This document shows, piece after piece, positions 36,211-47,815 of a stretch of 64,000 nucleotides of DNA. Origin of the DNA: Arabidopsis thaliana (lineage: Eukaryota > Streptophyta > Magnoliopsida > Brassicales > Brassicaceae); assembly GCF_000001735.4 (NCBI RefSeq), contig NC_003070.9, positions 9,300,001 through 9,364,000 on the forward strand. Reading direction: 5' to 3'. Within the stretch, counting starts at the first letter, position 1. Every line of letters begins with the position of its first letter. The notes under the pieces are model-generated. The model was not told where the DNA came from. It saw nothing but the letters and a program-made list of their open reading frames with translations, and did not search any database. A program made the position numbers and the translations under genes.

Positions 36211-37476
36211 TCAACAACTCATCACGGCGCAATTATACACGAAATTAACCGACTGTTTCTTGCCTAGTAAATGCCATTCCGGTGTTGTAACACTTGGTAC
36301 CCATGAGTTAAGCTCAATGAATCCTTCACCTGGAGCCTTTGGTCCACCAATCACTATAATCCGATCCCCACAAGCTCTAAAAGCTAAACCCCAACCGTTC
36401 ATCGAACCCGCTTGCTCAGGCAAGTTCCCAACTTTATTCCAAACACGTTTCTCTTTATCATACCTTCTAACCGCCATACCAGCATGATCAGCTGCATAAA
36501 GCTGGTCATTCACAACCGCTACAAGCGGTGGAGCCATCGCAGCTGCAGACATTCCGTTCCCCTGGTTAGACCGCGGTGGTGACATCTCAGGGATCTCTGT
36601 CCATTTCCTAGTCTTCAAATCAAACTCTTCCCCACAAGTCAAAACCTTTGGCTCATTCTCTTCCCCAACACCAATCCCACCAATGACATAAAACTTCCCA
36701 TCCATAAACACACCGGAACACATTTTCCTCCTCTTGTTCATCCCGGGTAACACCAACCAAGTCTGATCCTCGTAGTTATACAACTCCGCAGTATCAAGAA
36801 TCCTACCGCTCGAATCGCAACCACCCGCTAAAACCGCAATCTCTCCGTAACTAGCAGAGCCAAACAAACATCTAGGCATGTTCATACTCTTCGCAGTAGA
36901 CCAAGAGTTAGTCAAAAGACTGTATCTATAGATTACGTAAGAACTCACTTCCCAACCAAACACAAGCAAATCAGTTCCTACAGCCAAAGACTCTTTATCT
37001 GCATACCTGAAACACTCGTTCTGTGGCATACTCGGCAAATGCATCCACCGTTTCGATCTTGGATCAAAAGCTTCCCATTCATTGAGATGGCACGAGAAAT
37101 AAACCCAATGCTCAAGCGTCCCTTGTAGTCTCCTGAGTCTATAAATCTCTCCACTTCGAATCAAAGAACGTAAGCTACGATTCACAGAAGCAATGGAGCA
37201 GTAATCAGCTCTAGAGCAACGAATCAAACAGCTTAACGAATCATCTCTGTTCATCCCTGGGATAAGTGTTCCTGAATCTGAAGAAGATCCATTGTCTTCT
37301 CCTTCACTTGAATCAGTAGTAAGCTTGTACATCTTCTTGAAGTGAAGATCAGACTCATCGTTGTTGAGAAAAGATCGTTTCCCAGAAACCAAAAAGCTCC
37401 ATTTCGTTTCTTTATGGCTTGGCATGGTGAAAAGTGTTGAAACTAGACAAGAATCACGAGGACGACCTTCGAACAT
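36211..37476 (-). CDS. F-box/kelch-repeat protein
   Basis: An intronless frame of 421 residues, the length I recall for At1g26930. The N-terminus is variable. The F-box follows at about residues 75-115 (PGMNRDDSLSCLIRCSRADY, then ASVNRSLRSLI). Kelch units start near residue 120: WEAFDPRSKRWMHLPSMP, YRYSLLTNSWSTAKSM, LAGGCDSSGRILDTAELY, FYVIGGIGVGEENEP and IIVIGGPKAPGEG, which is enough for a beta-propeller. Such proteins join SKP1 in SCF ubiquitin ligases and bind targets with the propeller; this one's target is not known to me. The start is the most upstream Met; a second at residue 18 (MPSHKETKW) also precedes the domains. A splice acceptor at about 37586 suggests a leader intron upstream. 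Confidence 0.93.
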   Translation of the reverse strand: MFEGRPRDSCLVSTLFTMPSHKETKWSFLVSGKRSFLNNDESDLHFKKMYKLTTDSSEGEDNGSSSDSGTLIPGMNRDDSLSCLIRCSRADYCSIASVNRSLRSLIRSGEIYRLRRLQGTLEHWVYFSCHLNEWEAFDPRSKRWMHLPSMPQNECFRYADKESLAVGTDLLVFGWEVSSYVIYRYSLLTNSWSTAKSMNMPRCLFGSASYGEIAVLAGGCDSSGRILDTAELYNYEDQTWLVLPGMNKRRKMCSGVFMDGKFYVIGGIGVGEENEPKVLTCGEEFDLKTRKWTEIPEMSPPRSNQGNGMSAAAMAPPLVAVVNDQLYAADHAGMAVRRYDKEKRVWNKVGNLPEQAGSMNGWGLAFRACGDRIIVIGGPKAPGEGFIELNSWVPSVTTPEWHLLGKKQSVNFVYNCAVMSC

Positions 37477-40400
37477 CTTCTCAAAATGGGCAATGAATCA
37501 AAAGCAAGAACCTTTGTTCTGTCTTCAGATAGGATCCAAGCTTTTAACCCAGACGAAGCTTAAAATCGATCCCATTTGCTGAAATCTGAAACAAGAAAAG
37601 TCAAAATCTTTTAACTTTCTTGCAACTACAATATAAGAACAAGAAAAAAAGAATGAGAATTGTAATTGAAGAAGAAGAAGTTTTAATATTTGTATATATT
37701 TGAGAGATTAATTAAACTAATTTTCTCTCTGTGTTTTTCTTTACATTTGTCTATCTCTCATATTATACCTTAAGGTTTAAGCTCCTTTGCAAATCAGAAG
37801 AAGCAAATGGACTTTGTAGACAAAACTAATCTCAGTGTTGTGTTCTTTTTTTTTTAATTAATTAATTTCTTATGTGTTTTATTCTTGTACTGTGTTTTAC
37901 TGTTTTAGGCAAAAGCTAAAGAATAATTAATTAAAAATAAAGAGAGATTAGTGAAAGTGAAAAAGCATAAGAGACGTTTCAAGTTCTTTGCTTCAGACTA
38001 AACACGAGCGTGTAATCCGATACCTTGAATCTAACCATTCTATTGCTTCAATCCTACAATATTGATTTTAAGTACAATTTTCATCATACATTTTTTTTTA
38101 ATACATTATCATCAAAAATAGTTTATAAATTGAGATTGTACTCTTTTCTTTCTTGGGACATGTTGGTGCCTGGAATGTGGATGATTTTTTGAAAATTTAA
38201 TTGCTGTAAAAAAAAGGATTAAAATTGGATAAGGACGAATAAAGTGTAATTTTATCCAATGGTTGTGATATTCTCCCCGGTGGTTCTACGACGGAGCCGC
38301 CAAGATTTGCGGTAAGCTAAAGAGCCGATTTGACACGTGTTATAACCCCATCCACAAGCCTGACTTGGTCAGTTTTAAACTTTTATCTTTACGTACGACA
38401 AAACTTTTTTATCTTTACTTTTGTTTGACTCTATTGGTTAAGAACACAGGCTGTAATAGCCTACGTGCGAGAGTACGATATATCTGATCTGTTTCTACTA
38501 CAGTATGATGCTACAAGGCCCACTTATTATATGAAACTTATGTATGATGTTTATGTAATGGTACCTATTTTAATTGGTCAATGAAAGTCATGACGATTAT
38601 GGTTTTACACCTAAAAGTTGACTTTTTGTTGGTAACCAAAAAGCATGGATCAATGGTTTGGATTGTTGTTAAAAGGTACTGAAACACTATTCTTCATGTT
38701 GAAATGTTATGAAATTTTTTTACATGTATACTCATGCTTACGATTATATTTTTAAATCCATAGTGTATGGTAGATGGTTTTCATTTTCAACAAACACGAA
38801 TTTGGTCTAAGACAAATTATCTTTTACATGTGTGTCTATTTTGTTTTTCTTCATTTTGTTAAGCAATTTTTAGTTTTTTACATGTGTTCATGGACTCAAT
38901 GTCACAAATTCAGATTCAAAATTATTATTGTTGTTATTTTCTTTTGGTATGGTAATAATGGTGGTTGTGTGGCTTGAAAAAATTAATATCACGTGTTCAT
39001 ATGTGATCTAATGTTCTTTAGTTGAGAAAATTAATAATAATTGCCTGATTCTACAGAGTAATAATTATAGTAAGCTGCATAGTTCGTCCGTGTGAAATTA
39101 TACCCACTTTTGGTAGACGATGGTCTCGTGGTAGCATTGTATGATCGAAACTTTTCCAACTAATAAGATTTTCGGAAATTAACTGTAGTTGATTAGGTTT
39201 TTACGTTTGGATATCAATTTAATAATACAAGTAGTCAACTATATACATTAAGGATGAAGGTCACAAGAAAATTTTGTAAAAACTAAATTTCAGAGTATGA
39301 GAAAAAAATATATATTTAACCGGTTGAACATTGTGTTTTAGACTTTTAGGTTAGGTATCAAACAAAGTTCGTAGAATAAATTGCTTTAACAACCCAATTT
39401 TCATATAATTTCAGAATCAACAACAAGTTCTCCGAAGTTTAAAACCGGTGTCAAATGTTAATTGATTTTAATCCTTTTCAAATGTTGGTTTTTTCTTAAA
39501 GTATAAAAAATGCAAAAGAATTTTGTTAAATTTTGTGCTTAAACAACTGTATTTTATTTTATGTCACAAGAAATGAGAAGTTGATATTTTTTTTTGGTAG
39601 GGAGTTGAAAACGTTCATATCTTGTATATCAGATATTTATACTAGTTTAACAAAAAATAATAATTCATATTAGTTACCATATTTCTATGACTTTGACTTT
39701 TAACTTTCATTTTTTTTCATATAGGAAAAGAGAAGTAGAGAACAACTACGATATATGCAAACAATATCAAAGAGAATTTACCTTGGACAAGCAAATAATT
39801 TTTTTATAGGTTAGCACAAATAATAAAAGTTATGTTCACCACTTTAACTCGTTGGTTGCGAAAGAATGTATGGTATTTTGTACGTAAACAGAAGCTAACG
39901 TTTTCTTACAAAATTGGTAAACTGCTTATTTGTTTCAACACGCATGGGAGCGAAAAGCATATAATGACAAATTTGGACAATAATAGTGGTATTAGGAAGC
40001 AGGGAAAAGAGAAAATGAATACGCAATTAAGGGAAATTTTTCCAAGAGAAGAAAAATGTCAAAAAATTAAAAATTGAGACTCTTGGTTTTAGTCACATGT
40101 CCTGACTCAGCATCTGACTGGATTAGACTCGACGCTTAAGTTGGTGGTGGCCCTATATATCTATCTTCGTCGTCCCATTTAAGTTTGGAAAAAATGCTTG
40201 GAAAGATATCATTGAAATTCGTTACCAAAAATGAAGAAAAAATAGTATGAGAGATAAAGGACAATAAACTTTGAAAGTTATCAGATAATTTCATCTTTAT
40301 GTTATCTTTTTAAAAAAGGAGAATAATTGGTAGCAATTGTCTTGATCTAAGTTGGAAGAATTGCTTTGGTTCACTAATGCTAAGTTGCGTTATTTTAGCA

Positions 40401-41471
40401 GTTAAAATAACAAAATATGAGGCATATAATGAAAAATGAATTTGATCTTTTGAATGTAGTGAAGTTTTGGGAAATAAACGAATACCAACAAGTGGTATTA
40501 GAGGCAAGTTCAAATAATCTTATTATCATTGTCTATATGAAGAAATAATATGCTTATAGAAACCATGATTAAACTTCGAACCATTAATGACTTATCATCA
40601 TTCCAACAATAACAAACACATGCATATATATCGTATTTTTGTCCCACTCTAAACTCTTTTTTCCAACCACTCATATCTACTAATTTGCTTAGATAAATCA
40701 TCTTTTTTTGTAACATTTGCTTATCTGTATCTAATGGACAGTATGCTATTTTGCTCTTTCATTGAAGAACGTTCGTAATCATATCAAAATAAGTAAAGGT
40801 ATATGTAATTATGTAAAGTGGATGTGGTAAACATTGAAAAGAAAAAAAAGATATCAAACGTGTTGTGCTGTGGAGGATTAACGAAATGCGAGAAGTAAGA
40901 AACTACACACTTTTCCTCGCTAATTGCGGCTCGTCGCATCGCTTAAAAGGCAAATGGTATACACATCACACTTGGCTTCTCCCTTTCTCTAATTCTTTTT
41001 CATTTTTGTTCATTTACATTTCTTTCGTTTTATTATCTTTTCATAGCTGAAATGTTTTAGATGCCGACAAAAAGTAATTGATACAGTATGTTTTAGGGTT
41101 GTAAATTTTTCTGAAGCATATGTACGTATAGTTAAATACTAGATCTGACTAAGATACATGCTTTCGTGGAGCTTTAGCTAAATGCTTATCTGTCTTTGTA
41201 AATTAATGATATGAAGCTATATATTTTGCTATTCGTGCTTCTCATCTCATAGCATTAAATATTGATTTTAAATCACAATTGGTGGTACATTTTGGGAAAA
41301 TTACAGTATATCAATAACGTCAAGTTGCATGTTAATAATATCAATATACACTTGTCACACACTGCTACATGTATATATGTTCTCTCGGATGCTTAACACA
41401 GAAAGTCAGAAATATACAGCATCATTGTTACCACACACTGACACACATAAATACAGGCGTACATAAACGTG

Positions 41472-41519
<48 letters not shown>

Positions 41520-43010
41520 AAAGATAAGAAGAATTTAAAAAGCCCAATATACTGATTTTAGAAAATCAGATTAGGTGGCAACCCACCATTTTGTAAAATA
41601 ATATAAACACACTTCATTTTCTTACCATATTATTATTATTGTGAACACATTATAACTCTTATCTAACTATGTATATATACCATTAAGCCATTATAAGTTC
41701 ATAAACCATAACTAACGGATATAAGATGCATGTTCTTTTAATCTGATGCAGAGTCAATAATATGAATCAATAACATTTTAAATGAAAGCCAAAACTTTTT
41801 TTTTTATGCAAGAAAGTTGATTTTGTATTTGACGTATATCAACTATTACTAGCTATAAGTATGTAAAATATATAATTACCTACAAAAAAATAAAGAAAAT
41901 AGAGTGCTCAGTATTAGTTGGACGTCATTTTCATAAACCACGATTGATCTCTCATTTATACGTAAATGGAGATAATCAAATTCTAAGTAAGATTTCTTTG
42001 TAAAATCATGTTTTAGAAAGACGTGTTCCATTGTGGATGTTACTCATCATGTTATTCAAAATTAGATATTTCCTAGTAGAGGTATTCTTTAATTTAGAAT
42101 GTTTAATTCGTGGGCTATATAGTTGTATGCATCTTTAAAATTAAAAGATATAGGTTGAGCTTAATTAAATATATATATTGTTATATAAAGAAAACAATTT
42201 GCATTTCTTTTAGCTTTTCGAAATCGATCTGTTTCCGTTGCACCGTGGATATGTCGGGAATCGTGTTCTTCGAGGGAGCATTAACTCTAGATGTTGATTG
42301 ATGTAACTGAAACCTAAAATCAAAGCATGAATCTGCCCTAACCCAAATTCCAAAAACATACACAACTAAAAAAGTAGAAGACGAACAAATGCTTTTGGCC
42401 AAGTTTTCAACTCATTTAACACCCACATGCCGTTAGTAGAAGCTTTTTACTCATTGTTTTTAACAACCAAACTCAAGTACAAATAATTACCTGCCTAACC
42501 AAACAAAAAACAAAGGAACAAAGATTGTTTTGAATTCATTCTTTTTTTTTTTCTTACTAGTTTTCTATTATTTCTTAAATTTTCAACTACTTTACATCAT
42601 ATACTCGTGTTATACTGTTACGTATAATCTATTTTGAATGGATAATAAGATTATAATAAACATTTAATTATTGAGAAAAGTCTGATTTAGTTTGGTCGGA
42701 TCAAAATTTGTAGACACCGGATTACATGATTCTTTTTTTGGACTGTCAAGTAGTTGTACCATTCATGGCGAATGCATATAATTTTTTTTATTAATATAAA
42801 TATTGGGATTCATAGTTTAAAACCCAAATATATTAATTTCGATTATATGCAGATTCTGGACTATATAGTTAGAATATTTGGACAGTGTCCAACCCTAAAA
42901 CCAAAACTAAATCCAAAAATATCTCAAGCCCAAGCCAATATAGAAAAATAATACTGCACAACAGCACAAGGGATTACTTAGAAAATGAGATACACATGTA
43001 CATAAGAATA
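37477..43010. other. Long gene-poor region, kelch promoter to CYP23 promoter
   Basis: The first 400 bp are leader and promoter of the kelch gene (GA-rich tract near 37665-37680). The remaining 5 kb are AT-rich with only short frames lacking protein character, and a (TA)n tract at 41475-41511. No TE domain or RNA gene recognised. Confidence 0.5.
41475..41511. repeat. (TA)18 microsatellite
   Basis: An alternating AT tract followed by ACACACA; likely length-variable. Confidence 0.95.
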
Positions 43011-43192
43011 TGGGCCTTACTAAAGGGAACAATGGTTTACTATTTTGGGCCTTAACTAAATAAACATTGGGCCCAATACGATTCCGGTTATCGTCTTCTT
43101 CGACGGGTTAATTCACGACTAACAGAAAATTTCTCTGCCGGTGTTGACTTCAAACTCTCTTTGATTAGATCGGCGCCAACTTCTAAACGCAA
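43011..43192 (+). promoter_or_regulatory. CYP23 promoter with three site II motifs
   Basis: TGGGCC occurs at 43011-43016, 43046-43051 and 43068-43073. The last lies inside the 12-bp palindrome ATTGGGCCCAAT. This is a TATA-less, TCP-type arrangement typical of constitutively expressed genes. Confidence 0.65.
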
Positions 43193-44962
43193 ATGGGAAT
43201 CACGAGAAACTTGATCCTGGGTTTGGCTTGTTTAGCCTTTGTCTCCATTGCTAAAGCTCTGCCTCATGAACCAGAACTTGGCTCGGCTCGTGTCGTCTTC
43301 CAGGTTCATTTCTCGTCTCCTCTTCTCTGCTACGTTTAACCCTAGTCATAGTTCATGCCGTTATTTGATTTGATTGTGTTAAAAGAAACTTTACAGTGTA
43401 TAATCCGATCAAAATCTCAACTTGAATTTGGGCAAAATCGATTTTAGTTTTCTTTAACTTTCTACCCAAATTCATGTTCCAGGAACTTGAAATGTGTTAA
43501 TGGTATTCGGAATGGATGATAATGGTTGTGCAGACTAGTTATGGAGATATCGAATTTGGGTTCTATCCCACTGTGGCACCCAAGACAGTGGATCACATCT
43601 TCAAGCTTGTTCGTTTAGGAGGATACAACACTAATCATTTCTTCAGGGTATATGGCTTAAAGGCTCAAGCTTTGATGAAAGTTTTGCATCTTTGGCCTGT
43701 TCTTTTTTTGGAAGAAGGGGCTAAGTGTGAGTCATTTTGCAGGTTGATAAAGGTTTTGTTGCTCAAGTTGCGGATGTGGCGAGTGGACGATCAGCTCCAA
43801 TGAATGAGGAGCAAAGGAAAGAAGCTGAGAAGAAAATTGTGGGAGAGTTCAGTGATGTTAAGCATGTCAGAGGTACTCTTTCCATGGGAAGGTATGGTAT
43901 CTTTTGATCTTGTGTAGCTTGGATTGTTTATATGTGTTCTGTGAATGTCCTCGTGTAGCTCGTGACTGTTGCTTTTTGTTGTGTTCATATCATTTTGGTA
44001 AAGGTAATTGCATGGTGATGTTTCGTCTTTCCGTGATTTTGTTTTTGTTCGGTAGATATGACGATCCAAACAGTGCACAATCTTCATTTTCGATGCTTCT
44101 TGGCAATGCTCCTCATCTTGATCGCCAGGTCAGATTGCTAATTCAGCGCAGACTATTGGCTTTATCTTAAGATGACTAGTAGTAATAAGATTGGAGGTAT
44201 TCAACAGTATGCTGTGTTTGGTAAAGTTACTAAAGGAGATGAAACATTGAGTAAGCTAGAAGAAGTTCCCACTCGCCGCGAGGGGATTTTTGTTATGGTA
44301 TGTTTTCAAGAAAACCAGAATTTCGTTAGCTTAGTCAATAGTTGGATTTCATTCAACTTTGGTCATTCTTTTACCATTTCTTTTGCAGCCGACGGAGCGG
44401 ATCACGATTTTGTCGACATACTATTACGGTAAATATAGTCAAATCTCAACTTGTTTGTTAGCTAAAACATTTTTGATAACATCTTCTCCTGACGTTTGAT
44501 GTTGAAATGGGACGACACCTCAATTATGGTTAACTACAGTCCATAAAGAGAGATGTGACTCTAGCCTGAATTTCTTTAAAATCAGGTCATTCATGTTGTC
44601 CTAGGTGATAAGACTCAGGATCTAGCCTTTTTGAAAGATATGGTTATGTTTTGGATCATAGTAAAATTTGATACTGACAATTAAGAATCTTTATTAGTAC
44701 TCTTAATTAAACAAGCAGAGATCCCTTAACATGGAATTCATTGATTTAGTTCTTATAATCTTGTTTCTCAGACACTAAAATGGAGAGCTGTGAAGAAGAG
44801 AGATCTGTCCTGAAAAGAAGGCTTCAAGCATCTTTTGTGGAGGTCGAAAGACAGGTGATTGAAATGTCTATAGATAACGTTTTGATGAGAAGGCTCGAGA
44901 CACATTTATCGTAACATTTATGGTCCCTTGTGTTTTGACAGAGAATGAAGTGCTTCCCGTGA
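43193..44962 (+). CDS. CYP23: Secretory-pathway cyclophilin CYP23 (divergent)
   Basis: Eight exons (43193-43303, 43534-43647, 43743-43891, 44056-44128, 44208-44297, 44389-44428, 44772-44854, 44942-44962) join in frame to 226 residues. Residues 1-22 form a signal peptide (LILGLACLAFVSIAKA). The cyclophilin fold follows: TSYGDIEFGFYPTVAPKTV, then FFRVDKGFVAQVADV, which aligns with the FHR...F..Q active-site strand, and YAVFGKVTKGDETLSKLE. Between strands it carries a KKIVGEF insert and lacks the usual GPN/TNGSQFFI strand, having SSFSMLLGNAPHLD in its place. Prolyl-isomerase activity may therefore be weak or absent. A charged, coiled-coil-like tail (CEEERSVLKRRLQASFVEVE) follows. It should enter the ER, and no KDEL signal is present. 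Two microexons end the gene. Position and length match At1g26940. Confidence 0.93.
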
Positions 44963-46330
44963 ATGAAGTTAACACATAAGAAACTGTTCAACAAAAGCCT
45001 TAAAACGCCAGGGAACACAAAGGTAAATGTATGTCTAGTAAAAAAACTCAGAATGCTAGACAGTTTATGAGTGGTTTATCAGTGTGAGAGATTGTAGTTA
45101 ACAGTGTAAACAGTTTGAGACATTGAATCATGGATTGTTTCCTTCACTGTCTGCAAAAATCTGATAGTCACCGGGACAAAATCCCAGGTTCTGAGCACCA
45201 AATAGTCAAATACTGAACTAGTGAAATAAGCTTGGAGCAAATAGCAACAACACATGTGCTCTGCTTTTGTGCTCTTCTCTCTCCAAAAAAACAAAGCATG
45301 TCTCTCAATTCACACAATTAGTCTTTTCACTTTCGTTGACTTTTGTCTCTTCCGTCATCCTCACTTTTGTCACTTTCCTCTTAATTTTACATTTTAATGT
45401 TTGTTTTTGAGTCTTAAAATCCAAACATTACTACCTCTTATGCATTAAAGGAGATGGGCTTGTTGTGTCTGTTGTTTAGGGTTTATAAAAGACTCTTAAT
45501 AAAATTGAGACCTCAAGTTTTTTAGTTAGAAACCTATGGGTTTGTGTTTGGGAATTGTAGTGGTGTGACAACTTTAGGTGACCGGTGACCCACATACTAC
45601 TTGTTTAGCCCATTGGTTGCAACTTAACAAAAATTTCATATCCAGAGTTTTATACAAATTTAATTTGTCTATTACAAAACATAATCTGACACGTGATTCA
45701 CATACCCACTTTATGAATCAGAATCACATCGAATTCGATTTCTTTACCAATGCATTTGCGGTGTCGAGTTGCATGAATGTACTGGTTTTTTGTTCACATG
45801 ATCAGAGAAACTAACCACGTGAGAACATAGTATTATCAAGCTTTAGGCTTATAACAATATTGCTCAAATAGAAAATGAGGCCTAAGACATGCATGCATAT
45901 CCAAGATTTGTTATGAAATTGTTATTGTCTAATCAACTCAACTAGGAATACATTTATAAAAATTAAAAAATAAAAAATTATGTCGGTACAAAACACACAA
46001 TCTTTTTTGGCCAACACTGTTTAAACAAGATGCCATTGAAACAAAACAATGAAATTACCAAGTTGCTCAAAATGAAAGAACCAAGTAGCACAAAAGATAG
46101 AAATTTTATAACCCGTAATTCTTTATTGTTTACTTACAATCCCACAATATCATAATTTTTTATTTATTTAAACAAATTGACATTCATTTATAAAAATTGT
46201 TTTGAAATTTGATGAGATTCAAAATTAACTTACATGATTAATTCATCAAATAGTTGGGATTCTTAGTTTGTCGAATTCTATAGAATTGACAGCTTATCAA
46301 AATTTGGTTCTGGTGGTATGTTTAAAACTC

Positions 46331-46379
46331 TTTTTTTTTTTTTGGTTTTTTTTTTTTTTTGTTGTTTTTTTTTTTTTGT
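46331..46379. repeat. T-rich low-complexity block
   Basis: Four long T runs interrupted by GG or GTTG, consistent with expanded homopolymers. Confidence 0.9.
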
Positions 46380-47795
46380 TGTGAACTGTGATCATGTAGT
46401 TTATTTATATTTTTGTTGAATGAATACGTTCGTTAATAGCTCTATAGTTCGATACCGTTTAATTATGTTTAATTACGGGAATTGGGGTTGAATCATCAAA
46501 CTTGAATCTTTTATCTAACTTTGGAATAGTGATATTATTTTTTTAATTGTACAATAGATCAAATCAACCAAAGTTTTGAATTTTTCGAATGTCAGATTTT
46601 GTGAAGAAGTAAATTTATATCATCTACATGGATATATTTAAAGTGTACATTCAATTTCTTAGTGTATGGACATACATTTTAATATGTTTTTTTAAGAAAC
46701 ATTTTAATATATTTAGATGTCAAATTAGTGTAATTTAATTTAATGGTCAGTTTTCTCTATTTTGCCCAAACCCCGAATAAAAGACATTTGTTTTGGGGAT
46801 TGAACTGATTTTTCTAAGGAATATTGGTCAAAGTCACAAGATAATTACTCGACTGTTTTGTTCAATGACTTTATCCACTTTGTTTCCAAGTGTTTGAATA
46901 ACTACAAGTTTTCTACGTTTATATTTGTTTTCTAACGTATTAATGTATTGGCCAAATATTTATGGCTGAGTACAAATATGAATACATTGTTATACCTCCC
47001 GATAATATCTGGTCCGTATTTAAATTTATTTATTACACATGTATCGTTGATAAATTCCAACAATAAATATTACATTGCAATGTGTAGACATCAATATATC
47101 CAGAAATTGGATTTGTGAGAGGACGACAGTGGCAGAAACATCACATGAGGTTTCATACAACCCTACATCATTTTTGTTTGCATAAAATTTGTAAAAGCCT
47201 TATGGGTTTCGGACAAATGTTCATGTTTGTATCCGTCAGATAAATTTGTAAACATGTAATATTTGCACAGATCACCAAATGTACTCTTTCACTTCAAATT
47301 CTTCGTCTGCATCACATTTATCAAAGTAATATATAATATTCACCAATTAAGCTTTATTCTTCCTATTAACCAAAAATTCTCAACTCATTTCTTTGCTTAC
47401 TGTATCTTCTAGTATCATGGTGTCATATACTGACAGTTTAAATAATGTTCGGTTTAAATCAATAGTTATGTGAAAATAAAATACTAACTTTCTAGCTATA
47501 CTAGAAGACTTTTGAAGTATTAGACTCATATATCCTCTTTGAATCAAGAGCAGATCATGCCACTTAATGCGGTTATAGCACAAGTCTTTCTCAAACGTAG
47601 CGATTGCAAAATAATTTAGTAGAATCTCCAAGATATCGAAAATATCAAAAAGTCTATCATACATTTTAAGGATTTGTGTATATCTTATTGTAAAATCATT
47701 AGTTAGGAATTTAGGTTAACTGTCATTTATATTAGTAATGTAACCATTTTTTTATTATTATGAGACTGGTCGACTGGATATATATACATATATTT

Positions 47796-47815
47796 TGTGT
47801 GTGTGTGTGTGTGTG
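47796..47815. repeat. (TG)n microsatellite
   Basis: Ten TG units preceded by a TATA-rich stretch. Confidence 0.9.

Noticed and set aside
47796-47815. TG tract as a regulatory Z-DNA site
   Set aside because: Simple microsatellites are common here and nothing else supports a function.
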